Assembly (NCBI RefSeq): GCF_030813435.1 | Contig: NZ_JAUSUG010000029.1 | Coordinates: forward strand, 1 to 62,099 | Direction of reading: 5' to 3' | DNA length: 62,099 nt | Source of the DNA: Evansella vedderi | GTDB taxonomy: Bacteria; Bacillota; Bacilli; Bacillales; Salisediminibacteriaceae | Part shown: positions 34,701 through 42,032 of the stretch, one piece after another | Layout of the letters: each line of letters begins with the position of its first letter | Position numbering within the stretch: the stretch's first letter is position 1 | Program-made: the position numbers and the translations under genes | The notes under the pieces: generated by a model | Databases searched by the model: none | Told to the model about the DNA's origin: nothing | What the model saw: only the letters and a program-made list of their open reading frames with translations

Positions 34701-34800
34701 TTAAAGAGAGGGGGCCTGTCAACTGACAAATATTACCCATTAGGTGATAGATTGACGCCCCCTTTAACATCTTCCATCCTAGTGGGGGCATCTTTTATGT
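34701..34800 (+). promoter_or_regulatory. Possible transcription attenuator (mutually exclusive hairpins)
   Basis: GCCCCC at 34757-34762 can pair upstream with GGGGGC at 34710-34715 (extended by TTAAAG/CTTTAA) or downstream with GGGGGC at 34784-34789, the latter followed by ATCTTTTATGTTTT. The shared strand means only one hairpin forms at a time, as in antiterminator/terminator switches. It sits between yajQ and the gene at 34817. No ligand or protein is assigned. Confidence 0.5.
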
Positions 34801-34816
34801 TTTGGAGGATTGACTC

Positions 34817-35416
34817 ATGTCCTTGAGGTTTTTAAGTTTGATTATTATTTTTTTACTATCTGGCTTTTATCTTTTTCAATTATATAGTTCTAATCATGCT
34901 TTAAGTTATCTTCCTGAGGAAGGGAAGGTTTATACTTATAAGTATCCGATTACAGACTTATTCATCAGTATTCATTACACTTCTATTCCAAGTGATGATT
35001 TAACGCAAAAGAAGAATCTCTTAGGTACTGTTACTTTTGAAGATGGTTGGGAAACTGAAATTCATTTAACTGAATCCAAGAACACAACAGAAATAACATT
35101 TGTAACATCTAATACATCACCCCTTATTTTATCTAAACCACTAGAAGTTGGTGATAGATGGGAATCGAATGTTTTAGATCCTGGAACCCATTCATCTAGT
35201 ACAGAAAAGTATGAAATTGTAGATATTATAGAAGATTATGGATTTTCTTTTGGAACAATCGAGGAAGTAGTTCAAATTAAAAAAACCATTTCTTCTAGAG
35301 ATTATGTAGGAACAGAATATTTTTATATTGCTTCAAATATTGGTCTACTTTATTGGGATAAAATTTATGAGGACGATGAAAGAGTTCGTTACAAGGAATT
35401 AGTTGATATTAAATGA
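34817..35416 (+). CDS. Membrane-anchored hypothetical protein
   Basis: A 199-residue protein with TTGGAGGA before ATG. Residues 4-22 (RFLSLIIIFLLSGFYLFQL) are one hydrophobic segment that acts as an uncleaved signal anchor; no lipobox Cys is present. The outside part is beta-rich with many Tyr, Thr and Ser, ending in EYFYIASNIGLLYWDKIYED, which resembles proteins that test conversion of a property in cell-wall lipoproteins. No enzyme motif is visible. It follows a possible attenuator. Confidence 0.65.
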   Translation: MSLRFLSLIIIFLLSGFYLFQLYSSNHALSYLPEEGKVYTYKYPITDLFISIHYTSIPSDDLTQKKNLLGTVTFEDGWETEIHLTESKNTTEITFVTSNTSPLILSKPLEVGDRWESNVLDPGTHSSSTEKYEIVDIIEDYGFSFGTIEEVVQIKKTISSRDYVGTEYFYIASNIGLLYWDKIYEDDERVRYKELVDIK

Positions 35417-35514
35417 AAGCAGAGGGAAACGTAACCCCTGTTTTTTCTATGTGTTCCATTACGCTAAATGAATCATGGGCACACACTAATATGTTTTTGT
35501 AAGGGGGGAAGAGG

Positions 35515-36786
35515 TTGCCACAATCAATGGTTAAAGAGGAATCTCCAAAAAAGAAACCACTTGGAAGCAATTTTAATAAGCTCCTAAGTGGAGTTTCTTT
35601 GACAATGCTAGGGGATGGACTAACATTGTTGGCAATTCCCTGGATTGCTACCACGTTAACAGATAATGCCTTTTACATAGCATTGGTTTCTGCAGCAATG
35701 GTTTTACCATGGCTACTATTTAGCATACCAGTAGGATTACTCATTGACAGGGTATCCCATCAGACTTTAATGGTTATGACTAGTGCTTTTCGGGGAATTG
35801 TCTTAAGTTTCCTTGCGTTTATCGTTTTTCAAAACTGGGTGAATATTCCGATCCTCATATTGGCCACATTCTTCATTGGAGTTGCCAAAGTTATTTTTGA
35901 CAGTACGGCACAAACGACGATCCCAACGGTGGTGGGCCGTGATCAGCTGGAACGGGCGAATGGCTATATGGTAACTTCCATTACCACCATGGATGACATC
36001 ATTGGTAAGGGGATAGGCGGACTCCTCCTTTCTTTAGGACTTTTCGTACCACTAATGCTGGATGCGGCAACGGCTTTGTTAACCATCCCTATCTTATTAT
36101 CCATCCGTGGTGCGTATCAGAAGCGGAGTACGGCGCCATCAGAAAAGAAAGGGAAAAAAAGAGTCAAAGACGAGCTCCTCGAAGGGGTGAAGTGGGTTTG
36201 GAATCATCCTCTGTTGCGGGGGTTAGCCCTGTTGAATATCGGATTGACCACTTCTTTTGCTTCTATCATTGCTATTCAAGTTCTCTTCATTCAGGAAAAC
36301 CTTGGTCTCGGTCCTGCGGGCTTTGGCATGTTAATGGTAATTGCTGCCGTGGGAGCTATCATTGGCGGACAGCTTGCTGGCTTTTTAAAAAATAAATTAG
36401 GAACGAAGCAAGGGATGCTTTTGTCGGTACTTATTACTGGAGTTGCCTTAGGTTCTGTTGGATTTTTAAATAATTGGGTTATCGTTGCCGTTCTTTTCAT
36501 AATCGGAAACTTTGCCGTTGTCATTTGGAATGTTTTCCGCCTATCATTACTGCAGCGGATCGTCCCAGAGGAATTATTAGGAAGAGTGCTAAGTGTTTTT
36601 CGCTTCGTCTCCTGGGGGATGAGCCCCATCGGGATGATGCTTGGAGGCTTAATTGTCACACTAGGAGAATTTGTAGTTGCTAGGGAAATGGCCTTAAGGC
36701 TGCCATATATTGTATTTTTAGTAGTACAGCTGTTATGCTGCTTTATCATGTATTTTTTATTGAAAAATAAAGAGTTAGAGGGATAG
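35515..36786 (+). CDS. MFS efflux transporter
   Basis: A 423-residue major-facilitator protein with about twelve membrane segments. It starts at TTG 35515, preceded by AAGGGGGGAAGAGG; ATG 35527 is the alternative. The loop 2-3 signature appears as PVGLLIDRVSHQTLMV near residue 75, and GLLIDRVS is the usual G-x3-D-R motif. The second half (GMLMVIAAVGAIIGGQLAGF) and its length match the Bacillus group of enterobactin-exporter/multidrug-like MFS_3 permeases. The substrate is unknown. The next gene starts 2 nt after the stop. Confidence 0.88.
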   Translation: MPQSMVKEESPKKKPLGSNFNKLLSGVSLTMLGDGLTLLAIPWIATTLTDNAFYIALVSAAMVLPWLLFSIPVGLLIDRVSHQTLMVMTSAFRGIVLSFLAFIVFQNWVNIPILILATFFIGVAKVIFDSTAQTTIPTVVGRDQLERANGYMVTSITTMDDIIGKGIGGLLLSLGLFVPLMLDAATALLTIPILLSIRGAYQKRSTAPSEKKGKKRVKDELLEGVKWVWNHPLLRGLALLNIGLTTSFASIIAIQVLFIQENLGLGPAGFGMLMVIAAVGAIIGGQLAGFLKNKLGTKQGMLLSVLITGVALGSVGFLNNWVIVAVLFIIGNFAVVIWNVFRLSLLQRIVPEELLGRVLSVFRFVSWGMSPIGMMLGGLIVTLGEFVVAREMALRLPYIVFLVVQLLCCFIMYFLLKNKELEG

Positions 36787-36788
36787 TC

Positions 36789-37184
36789 ATGAAAAAAGAC
36801 AGGAAATATACAAAAGGATACCGCACTTATCAAATTATACTTCTCATCACCATTGTCATTGCTTATTTTGTTTACATCCTAACGGGACTTGCGACCAACA
36901 ACTTTACCATTGCCGGAGTCGTAACAGCGAACATGGTTCATCTAATCGTATTGCTGTTAATTTTAACGCAAATTCATACCCTATTAGATGTGTATAAAAA
37001 ATTAAACAAATGGGTGGATTTAGGGTTTAGTGTATTATTAGCGGTATTTTCCGTTATTCTCGCCTTTCAATTTTACCACTCAGCATTACACATTGCCTTT
37101 CCCATAGTATTGGGTATTATCGCTTTATCCCATTTATTCAATGCCGTGCATTTGATTAGTTCTAAAGCCAATAAAAACGAGTGA
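36789..37184 (+). CDS. Small four-helix membrane protein
   Basis: A 131-residue integral membrane protein beginning 3 nt after the MFS stop, so translationally coupled. Four hydrophobic segments are visible (IILLITIVIAYFVYILTGL; VVTANMVHLIVLLLILT; LGFSVLLAVFSVILAFQF; AFPIVLGIIALSHLFNAV). No known domain. It may be an accessory of the transporter; this is inferred from position only. Confidence 0.75.
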   Translation: MKKDRKYTKGYRTYQIILLITIVIAYFVYILTGLATNNFTIAGVVTANMVHLIVLLLILTQIHTLLDVYKKLNKWVDLGFSVLLAVFSVILAFQFYHSALHIAFPIVLGIIALSHLFNAVHLISSKANKNE

Positions 37185-37235
37185 GTAAAATGAGAGTCGG
37201 GCAGAAAGTTACCGAAATGAAGAACAAATATAGTT

Positions 37236-37320
37236 TTGGGTAACTTTTAACAGGAAATCGTTACCCAAATTTAAAACCAAAATAAAATTCGGTAACATTC
37301 GACCTTAGAATGTTACCGAA
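37236..37320. repeat. Two GGTAAC hairpins in the selD 3' spacer
   Basis: TTGGGTAAC (37236-37244) pairs with GTTACCCAA (37260-37268). A second, perfect 13-bp hairpin spans 37288-37320 (TTCGGTAACATTC with GAATGTTACCGAA). They lie between convergent genes and could terminate both. The nonamer is the same as in the 52-bp repeats at 31674. Confidence 0.7.
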
Positions 37321-37388
37321 CTTCACAAAAGAAGCTACCATATTAGAATAATTGCCATCCATAGTTCACCAATAATAGCTCCCCTATC

Positions 37389-38444
37389 TTATTTCACGTA
37401 AATAGATTTTTCTCCCTTTTCAACGACAGTACCGATAATGGCAGCTTTAGAAACGCCTTTACTGTTCAATTCCGTTACATACGCTTCCGCTTCATCTGCT
37501 GGGAGACTCACTAATAATCCTCCTGAGGTAATGGCGTCGCATAAGGTGAATTGATCCACTTCTTCTAACGAATCCCCATAGTCTACACACTCCGCCAGCC
37601 ATTGGTGGTTTGCTTTACTTCCTCCAGGAACAACACCTTGTTCCGCAAGTTCACGAGTTCCGTCAAGCATTGGCACGTCTTCATAATTGATCTCAAAGCT
37701 CACATCACTGCCATTGGCCATTTCAAAGGAATGTCCCAACAATCCGAAGCCAGTAATATCTGTTACAGCATGTGGGTGGAAAGAGTCTAATGATTCCCCG
37801 GCTACTTTGTTTAATTCGGCCATTGTATGGGTAACGACTTCTTCCTGCTCCGGCGTTGTTTTATCCCGTTTAATACCAGTAGTTAATATACCAACCCCGA
37901 TTGGCTTCGTTAAGACGAGCTTGTCTCCCACTTGGGCACCGACATTTTTAAAAATACGGCTAGGGTGTACTACACCTGTTACACTTAGACCAAATTTAGG
38001 CTCTTGATCATCGATGGAATGTCCTCCAGCAATAACCGCGCCAGACTCGTCCACCTTATCAGAAGCCCCCTTAAGTATTTGAGCCAAAACTTCATGGGGC
38101 AGCTTCTTAATTGGGAAGCCGACGATATTTAAAACCGTTTTCGGCACACCGCCCATGGCGTATACATCACTTAGGGCATTGGCTGCAGCAATTTGTCCAA
38201 ACATATATGGGTCGTCCACGATTGGTGTAAAATAATCCACCGTTTGAATTAAGGCAATATCCTCTGTTAACTGATAAACCCCAGCATCATCAGAAGTTTC
38301 ATGTCCAACAAGAAGTTTTTCGTCTTTCGTTGATTTTGGTAAATGACGCAAAACTTGCGCCAGGTCGCTTGGACCAATTTTACATCCTCAACCAGCTTTT
38401 GTAGATAGTGCTGTTAATCTTATTTCTTGATTTTGATTTTCCAC
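37389..38444 (-). CDS. selD: Selenophosphate synthetase SelD, with selenocysteine (TGA) at residue 19
   Basis: A 351-residue enzyme that makes selenophosphate from selenide and ATP. The gene starts at GTG 38444, six bases after GGAGGTG, and reads through an in-frame TGA at 38388-38390. That codon falls in AGUGCKIGPSDLAQV, exactly where the catalytic Cys (GCGCK in E. coli, Cys17) or Sec occurs in SelD. Downstream residues show the AIR-synthase-like fold (GVYQLTEDIALIQTVDYFTP; GHSIDDQEPKFGLSVTG; VTDITGFGLLGHS). A conventional gene caller would start it at Met 38351 and lose the active site. A SECIS-like hairpin follows the TGA. SelD therefore both makes and needs selenium. Confidence 0.95.
38345..38361 (-). 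promoter_or_regulatory. SECIS-like hairpin of selD
   Basis: In the mRNA GGCGCAA pairs with TTGCGTC around a GUU loop; the loop is 34-36 nt after the UGA. A GU-starting apical loop at this distance is the feature SelB recognises in bacteria. Confidence 0.65.
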
Positions 38445-38625
38445 AAAAAACACCTCCATTGGTAACATACAATAACATTTTACATTTGTCTAAAGTAATA
38501 CATTTTCCAGCTCTAGTAATGATTTTTGACGAAGTATGAGCATGTTTTTTGAATTTATAACTCATCCTATTATAGAATGATACTGAATCGTTCACAAAAT
38601 ATTCACATAAAGGGGACATTAAAAC

Positions 38626-38868
38626 ATGGAACACGAATACAAAATTCAAGTAGAATTCTGCCAACAGTGAAACTTTGCACCAAAAGCTGCGAGTCTCGCA
38701 GAAGAACTTTACAATCATTTCCGTTCAAAAATTGAGAACCTAAACCTAGTTACAAGTTCCGGTGGAGCTTTTGAAGTAACCGTAAATGGTGAAAAAATTT
38801 ACTCCAAGCTGGAAACTGGACAATTTCCTGAACCACAGGAAATTATTTCAAAAATGGAACAACTGTAG
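38626..38868 (+). CDS. SelW/Rdx-family selenoprotein (CxxU)
   Basis: An 80-residue thioredoxin-like protein with AAAGGGGACAT before ATG 38626. The reading frame passes an in-frame TGA at 38668-38670, giving the redox motif FCQQU (Cys12, Sec15), the place of CxxU in SelW. The rest is the Rdx fold: APKAASLAEELYNHF, then SSGGAFEVTVNGEKIYSK and TGQFPEPQEIISKMEQL, the last containing the usual GxFPxPxE. If TGA were a stop, only 14 residues would be made, while the conserved fold continues after it. Biochemical partner unknown; SelW proteins are thought to act in thiol redox control. Its terminator follows at 38884. Confidence 0.92.
38687..38701 (+). promoter_or_regulatory. SECIS-like hairpin of the SelW-like gene
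   Basis: CTGCGA pairs perfectly with TCGCAG around a GTC loop. The loop starts 23 nt after the UGA. The GAGUCU around the loop is close to the AGGUCU of the E. coli fdhF SECIS. Confidence 0.7.
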
Positions 38869-38883
38869 TTTCAAAAGATGATC

Positions 38884-38911
38884 ACCCTGACCAATCGAGT
38901 CAGGGTTTTTA
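38884..38911 (+). terminator. Terminator of the SelW-like gene
   Basis: ACCCTGAC pairs with GTCAGGGT around CAATCGA, followed by TTTTT. Confidence 0.9.
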
Positions 38912-39162
38912 TATTTTTTTCACAATACAGACTTTAGTATAATCAAATGGAGGAGAATTAATTTTTATATAGAAAAAATATAAAGTAGACTTTAGGATGT
39001 TCTGTTTATAAATGATATAGAACGTACAGAATTAAAAAGTAAGAGGAAGTAGTTGTCACAGGAATTTTACGTCAACTTTGTTGCCATTTTTAAAAAGCTT
39101 GGAGAAGCGAAAAGCGTCCGCCTGTAGCGTAACCAAGCAAAACTTATTTTTAAAAAAAGCTA

Positions 39163-39199
39163 TATAAAAAAAGAAAGGTGGCCGTAAAGACCACCTTTC
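39163..39199 (-). terminator. Terminator on the minus strand
   Basis: On the minus strand GAAAGGTGG (39199-39191) pairs with CCACCTTTC (39181-39173) and a run of T follows. No protein gene on that strand ends here, which suggests an RNA gene upstream of it. Confidence 0.85.
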
Positions 39200-39385
39200 C
39201 TAAGAGTCGATACTGCGTCCTATGGGGTAAAAGCGATGTTTGTCTTTTGGAAACACCTCATTTTCGATCGTATTCTTTCCTTGAATGTCTGTTGCCTGTT
39301 ACTTGTACAAGCGAACCACCCCTCAAGGTTTCTTACGTCGAATCCCTTGCTGTATCTTCTCTATAAGAAGAAAGAGTTTATTAAC
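39172..39385 (-). ncRNA. Putative structured non-coding RNA, possibly 6S-like
   Basis: A minus-strand stretch of about 200 nt ends in the strong terminator above. Its ends pair (TAGAGAAGATACAGC with the reverse complement of GCAGTATCGACTCTTA) and an internal hairpin is closed by ACCTTGA with TCAAGGA, leaving loops in the middle. That long, bulged rod resembles 6S RNA, but I cannot align it to a known family. The two small plus-strand ORFs in the same interval have no ribosome site. The 5' end is only approximate. Confidence 0.5.
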
Positions 39386-39462
39386 TCCCTCTTCAGTTAT
39401 TATGATGAACCATTTTAAATAAAAAAATAAGTGGAAAAATATTCAATATGGAGAGATTAATG

Positions 39463-40887
39463 ATGACACAAGTAATAAGGATGCTCCCTGCGGTACATGA
39501 GGTGCAGCAATCGGATATGTATAGAGAGTTAGTCCAAAGCCTTCCTAAACTTCTCTTAAAGGAGTGGGTTCAGGAGGAAATTAGTCGATTACGGGAAAGT
39601 ATTTTACATAATGAAAAACAATATAACGATGTTTCAAGAGAGGAACTTTTAAATGAAGTTCTAAATGGATTAGCTCAAAAGCACAGGAACTATGTTCCTT
39701 ACCGGTTGCAACGGTTAATCAATGGGACAGGCACCGTGCTCCATACTAACCTTGGCCGGGCGAGGTTAAGTGATGCCGCCATTGAGCGAGTAGTGGAAAC
39801 ATCCAAAAACTACAGCTCCCTTGAATATGATGTTGCTGCTGGGAAGAGAGGTTCCCGCCATGACATCATTCAAGATTTGTTAGCAAAAGCAACGAATAGT
39901 GAAGCGGCTATGGTTGTAAATAACAATGCAGCAGCTGTTTATTTGATTTTAAGGGCGTTAGGGAAGGGGAGAGAAGTTATTGTTTCCCGAGGAGAGTTAG
40001 TGGAAATCGGTGGATCCTTCCGAGTATCCACCATTATGGAGGAGAGTGACGCCACCCTCGTGGAAGTGGGAACCACCAATAAAACTCACCCATATGATTA
40101 TGAAAATGCCATTAATGAACAAACAAAAATGTTAATGAAAGTACATACGAGCAATTTTAAAACCGTTGGCTTTACAAAGGAAGTTACTACTAAGGAATTA
40201 AAGGAAATTGCCAAGTCACACGAAAGACCGGAAGATGATTTTTTAATTGTATATGAAGATTTGGGAAGCGGATCTTTATTTCCATTTAAGCATGACGGAA
40301 TTGGAGAGGAACCAGTGGTAAAAGAAGCACTCACACAAGGTGCTGATATCGTTTCCTTTAGTGGAGATAAACTGCTAGGCGGCCCACAAGCTGGGATTAT
40401 TGCTGGAAAAAAGGAATTAATACAGCAATTAAAAAAGCACCCTTTAGCACGGGTTTTACGAGTGGATAAAATGACACTGGCAGCTTTAGAAGCTACATTG
40501 TACCAATATGTATATGAAGAAGCAGAAATAGAGAAAATTCCAACCATCCGGGATATATTGCAGACAGAGGAACAAATAGAAGAAAAGGTAAATTACTTTC
40601 TTAATGAACTCAAAACAAATGGAATGCCGCGTAATTTGGAATTAGTAGTTGCAACGGATGCATCTCAAGTTGGTGGGGGAACGATGCCAACAGTAGAACG
40701 GCCTACGGTGGGGGTCAAGGTTATTCACTCTCAACTTTCCACTACACAACTAGAGAGAAGTTTGAGGGAAGGCCCAGTTCCAATCATCACTCGGATTAAA
40801 GATGATCAAGTTTTCATTGATTTTCGAACAATAGCAATAGAAGAAGTACCATTAATAGTGGAGAGCTTGGCCAATATAGGGAAATAA
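39463..40887 (+). CDS. selA: L-seryl-tRNA(Sec) selenium transferase SelA
   Basis: A 474-residue PLP enzyme that turns Ser-tRNA-Sec into Sec-tRNA-Sec using selenophosphate. ATG 39463 is chosen, seven bases after GGAGAG; MTQVIRMLPAVHEV is the typical start. The PLP-binding Lys is in SFSGDKLLGGPQAG near residue 303, matching the family Lys. Other landmarks are RLINGTGTVLHTNLGRARLS near residue 85, and VNNNAAAVYLIL. Length is normal. It stands downstream of the SelW-like gene and the putative RNA, with a terminator at 40934. Confidence 0.97.
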   Translation: MTQVIRMLPAVHEVQQSDMYRELVQSLPKLLLKEWVQEEISRLRESILHNEKQYNDVSREELLNEVLNGLAQKHRNYVPYRLQRLINGTGTVLHTNLGRARLSDAAIERVVETSKNYSSLEYDVAAGKRGSRHDIIQDLLAKATNSEAAMVVNNNAAAVYLILRALGKGREVIVSRGELVEIGGSFRVSTIMEESDATLVEVGTTNKTHPYDYENAINEQTKMLMKVHTSNFKTVGFTKEVTTKELKEIAKSHERPEDDFLIVYEDLGSGSLFPFKHDGIGEEPVVKEALTQGADIVSFSGDKLLGGPQAGIIAGKKELIQQLKKHPLARVLRVDKMTLAALEATLYQYVYEEAEIEKIPTIRDILQTEEQIEEKVNYFLNELKTNGMPRNLELVVATDASQVGGGTMPTVERPTVGVKVIHSQLSTTQLERSLREGPVPIITRIKDDQVFIDFRTIAIEEVPLIVESLANIGK

Positions 40888-40933
40888 CTTGGTTTGTTTT
40901 TCATCAAGCACTTACATGATTCAAATAGAAATA

Positions 40934-40975
40934 GAGGTGTCTCATGACCCAGCACTAGACACCTCCATTTATTTA
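40934..40975. terminator. Terminator between selA and sspP
   Basis: GAGGTGTCT (40934-40942) pairs with AGACACCTC (40957-40965), followed by CATTTATTT. It lies between convergent genes and may serve both. Confidence 0.75.
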
Positions 40976-40986
40976 CCCAAAATGAC

Positions 40987-41124
40987 TTAACCTTCTCCAT
41001 CCGTTTGAGGTACATGATTTCGTTTCTTGACTTTATGGGACCCTGATAATGGTTCTGGCTGTCCACTTGGTTTATTCTTTGATGCATTCCTTCGCTGGTC
41101 TTTGTACGTATTCTTCTCCGTCAT
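40987..41124 (-). CDS. sspP: Small acid-soluble spore protein P
   Basis: A 45-residue protein missing from usual length cut-offs, with AGGAGGATTTAATAG before [18 protein letters not shown], then [18 protein letters not shown], match B. subtilis SspP (CotL) closely, especially [15 protein letters not shown]. It is a minor spore-core protein, presumably expressed late in the forespore. In B. subtilis sspO and sspP also sit beside the aconitase gene citB, so the synteny supports the call. Confidence 0.9.
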   Translation of the reverse strand: MTEKNTYKDQRRNASKNKPSGQPEPLSGSHKVKKRNHVPQTDGEG

Positions 41125-41301
41125 CTATTAAATCCTCCTCCTATAATTTCAAGCGTCCGTTTTATAACAATAATTAGGGACGCACTTTTAATTTTCGCGT
41201 TTCTCCTTCGTTTCATTCACAGACAATGGAATGTATAAACAATACCTAAATATAAACAATAACAGTGATTATATTTTTTACAAAGCTAAGGGGGAAGGGC
41301 C

Positions 41302-41556
41302 ATGCCATATCATAAGAATAAGCGTCAAGCCTTTGAAGCGGCACAGCAAGCCTATGTTCAATTACAAGAGGCTATGGAGAATTTACATCCGGAAGATGCT
41401 GAATATGGGCATCAACACAAAATTGCAGAACAAGAATTAAATGAAGCAGTCCAGATTATACAAAAGGCACATGTAACTGCTTCTGAGCACCAGCGAAAGC
41501 AATTAGACATGTATTCAAAGGATATTGAGAAGTACAAGCATGATTTAATGGAGTAA
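41302..41556 (+). CDS. Small helical hypothetical protein
   Basis: An 84-residue Gln- and Glu-rich protein with AAGGGGGAAGGGCC before ATG. The sequence (AFEAAQQAYVQLQEAMENL, then ASEHQRKQLDMYSKDIEKYK) predicts two long amphipathic helices, probably a helical hairpin or coiled coil. No membrane or signal segment. It may be a sporulation-linked protein given its neighbours, but nothing in the sequence proves that. Confidence 0.7.
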   Translation: MPYHKNKRQAFEAAQQAYVQLQEAMENLHPEDAEYGHQHKIAEQELNEAVQIIQKAHVTASEHQRKQLDMYSKDIEKYKHDLME

Positions 41557-41591
41557 AAAGTAGAAATTCACTAATAAATTTCAAAAATAGT

Positions 41592-41637
41592 GGGAGACTG
41601 AAAAGGTAATTTTGACCTAATCAGTCTCCCGTTTTTT
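41592..41637. terminator. Bidirectional terminator
   Basis: GGGAGACTGA (41592-41601) pairs with TCAGTCTCCC (41621-41630), followed by GTTTTTT. It ends the 41302 gene and borders the sspO stop. Confidence 0.85.
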
Positions 41638-41782
41638 ATTGACGTTTTTTCGTCTTCTTATTAAATTGGCGCTGCTCTTCTGGAAGTGGATCGTTTACGT
41701 GACCCTTTTCGTAAAAACCTTCCCCTTGTGTTTTGGCGTCATTCATTCCAGGACGCGTGTTTGTGATTTTTCTATGTGACAT
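41636..41782 (-). CDS. sspO: Small acid-soluble spore protein O
   Basis: A 48-residue protein with GGAGGTGTTG before ATG. RPGMNDAKTQGEGFYEKG and the Lys-rich end NKKTKKRQ match SspO (CotK), whose landmark is NGMNDAKSQGKGAGY. It lies upstream of citB on the opposite strand, as in B. subtilis. Expected in the forespore under late sporulation control; the promoter itself was not identified here. Confidence 0.9.
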   Translation of the reverse strand: MSHRKITNTRPGMNDAKTQGEGFYEKGHVNDPLPEEQRQFNKKTKKRQ

Positions 41783-42032
41783 TTTTCAACACCTCCGACC
41801 TTTAGTTTGTTCAGAGATGAATAAATTAATTTACAAAGATAGTTTTTCATAAAATATGGCAATAAGGAAAATGAAACTAAAAGTATAAGAAAAGTGTATA
41901 TTATTTATTTGAACATTTTATGACAGTTTTGGTGTTATTGTAGTAAAATGAAAAGGGCTAATCTTCAGATGAAGTGTTTAGACAATTTTGAATAGGTATT
42001 ATATGATAGTACATGAATAGGAGGGAATACAT

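Noticed and set aside
36291-36833. 180-codon ORF antisense to the MFS transporter gene
   Set aside because: Shadow of hydrophobic codons; low-complexity Ser/Thr/Pro composition.
38380-38718. 112-codon minus-strand ORF covering the selD start and SelW-like gene
   Set aside because: Frame does not match selD, has no ribosome site, and the true genes read through TGA on their own strands.
39178-39418. Two overlapping plus-strand ORFs of 60-62 codons before selA
   Set aside because: No ribosome site. The stretch fits better a minus-strand structured RNA with a perfect terminator.
40098-40547. 149-codon ORF antisense to selA
   Set aside because: Cys/Ser-rich shadow of a conserved gene; no ribosome site.
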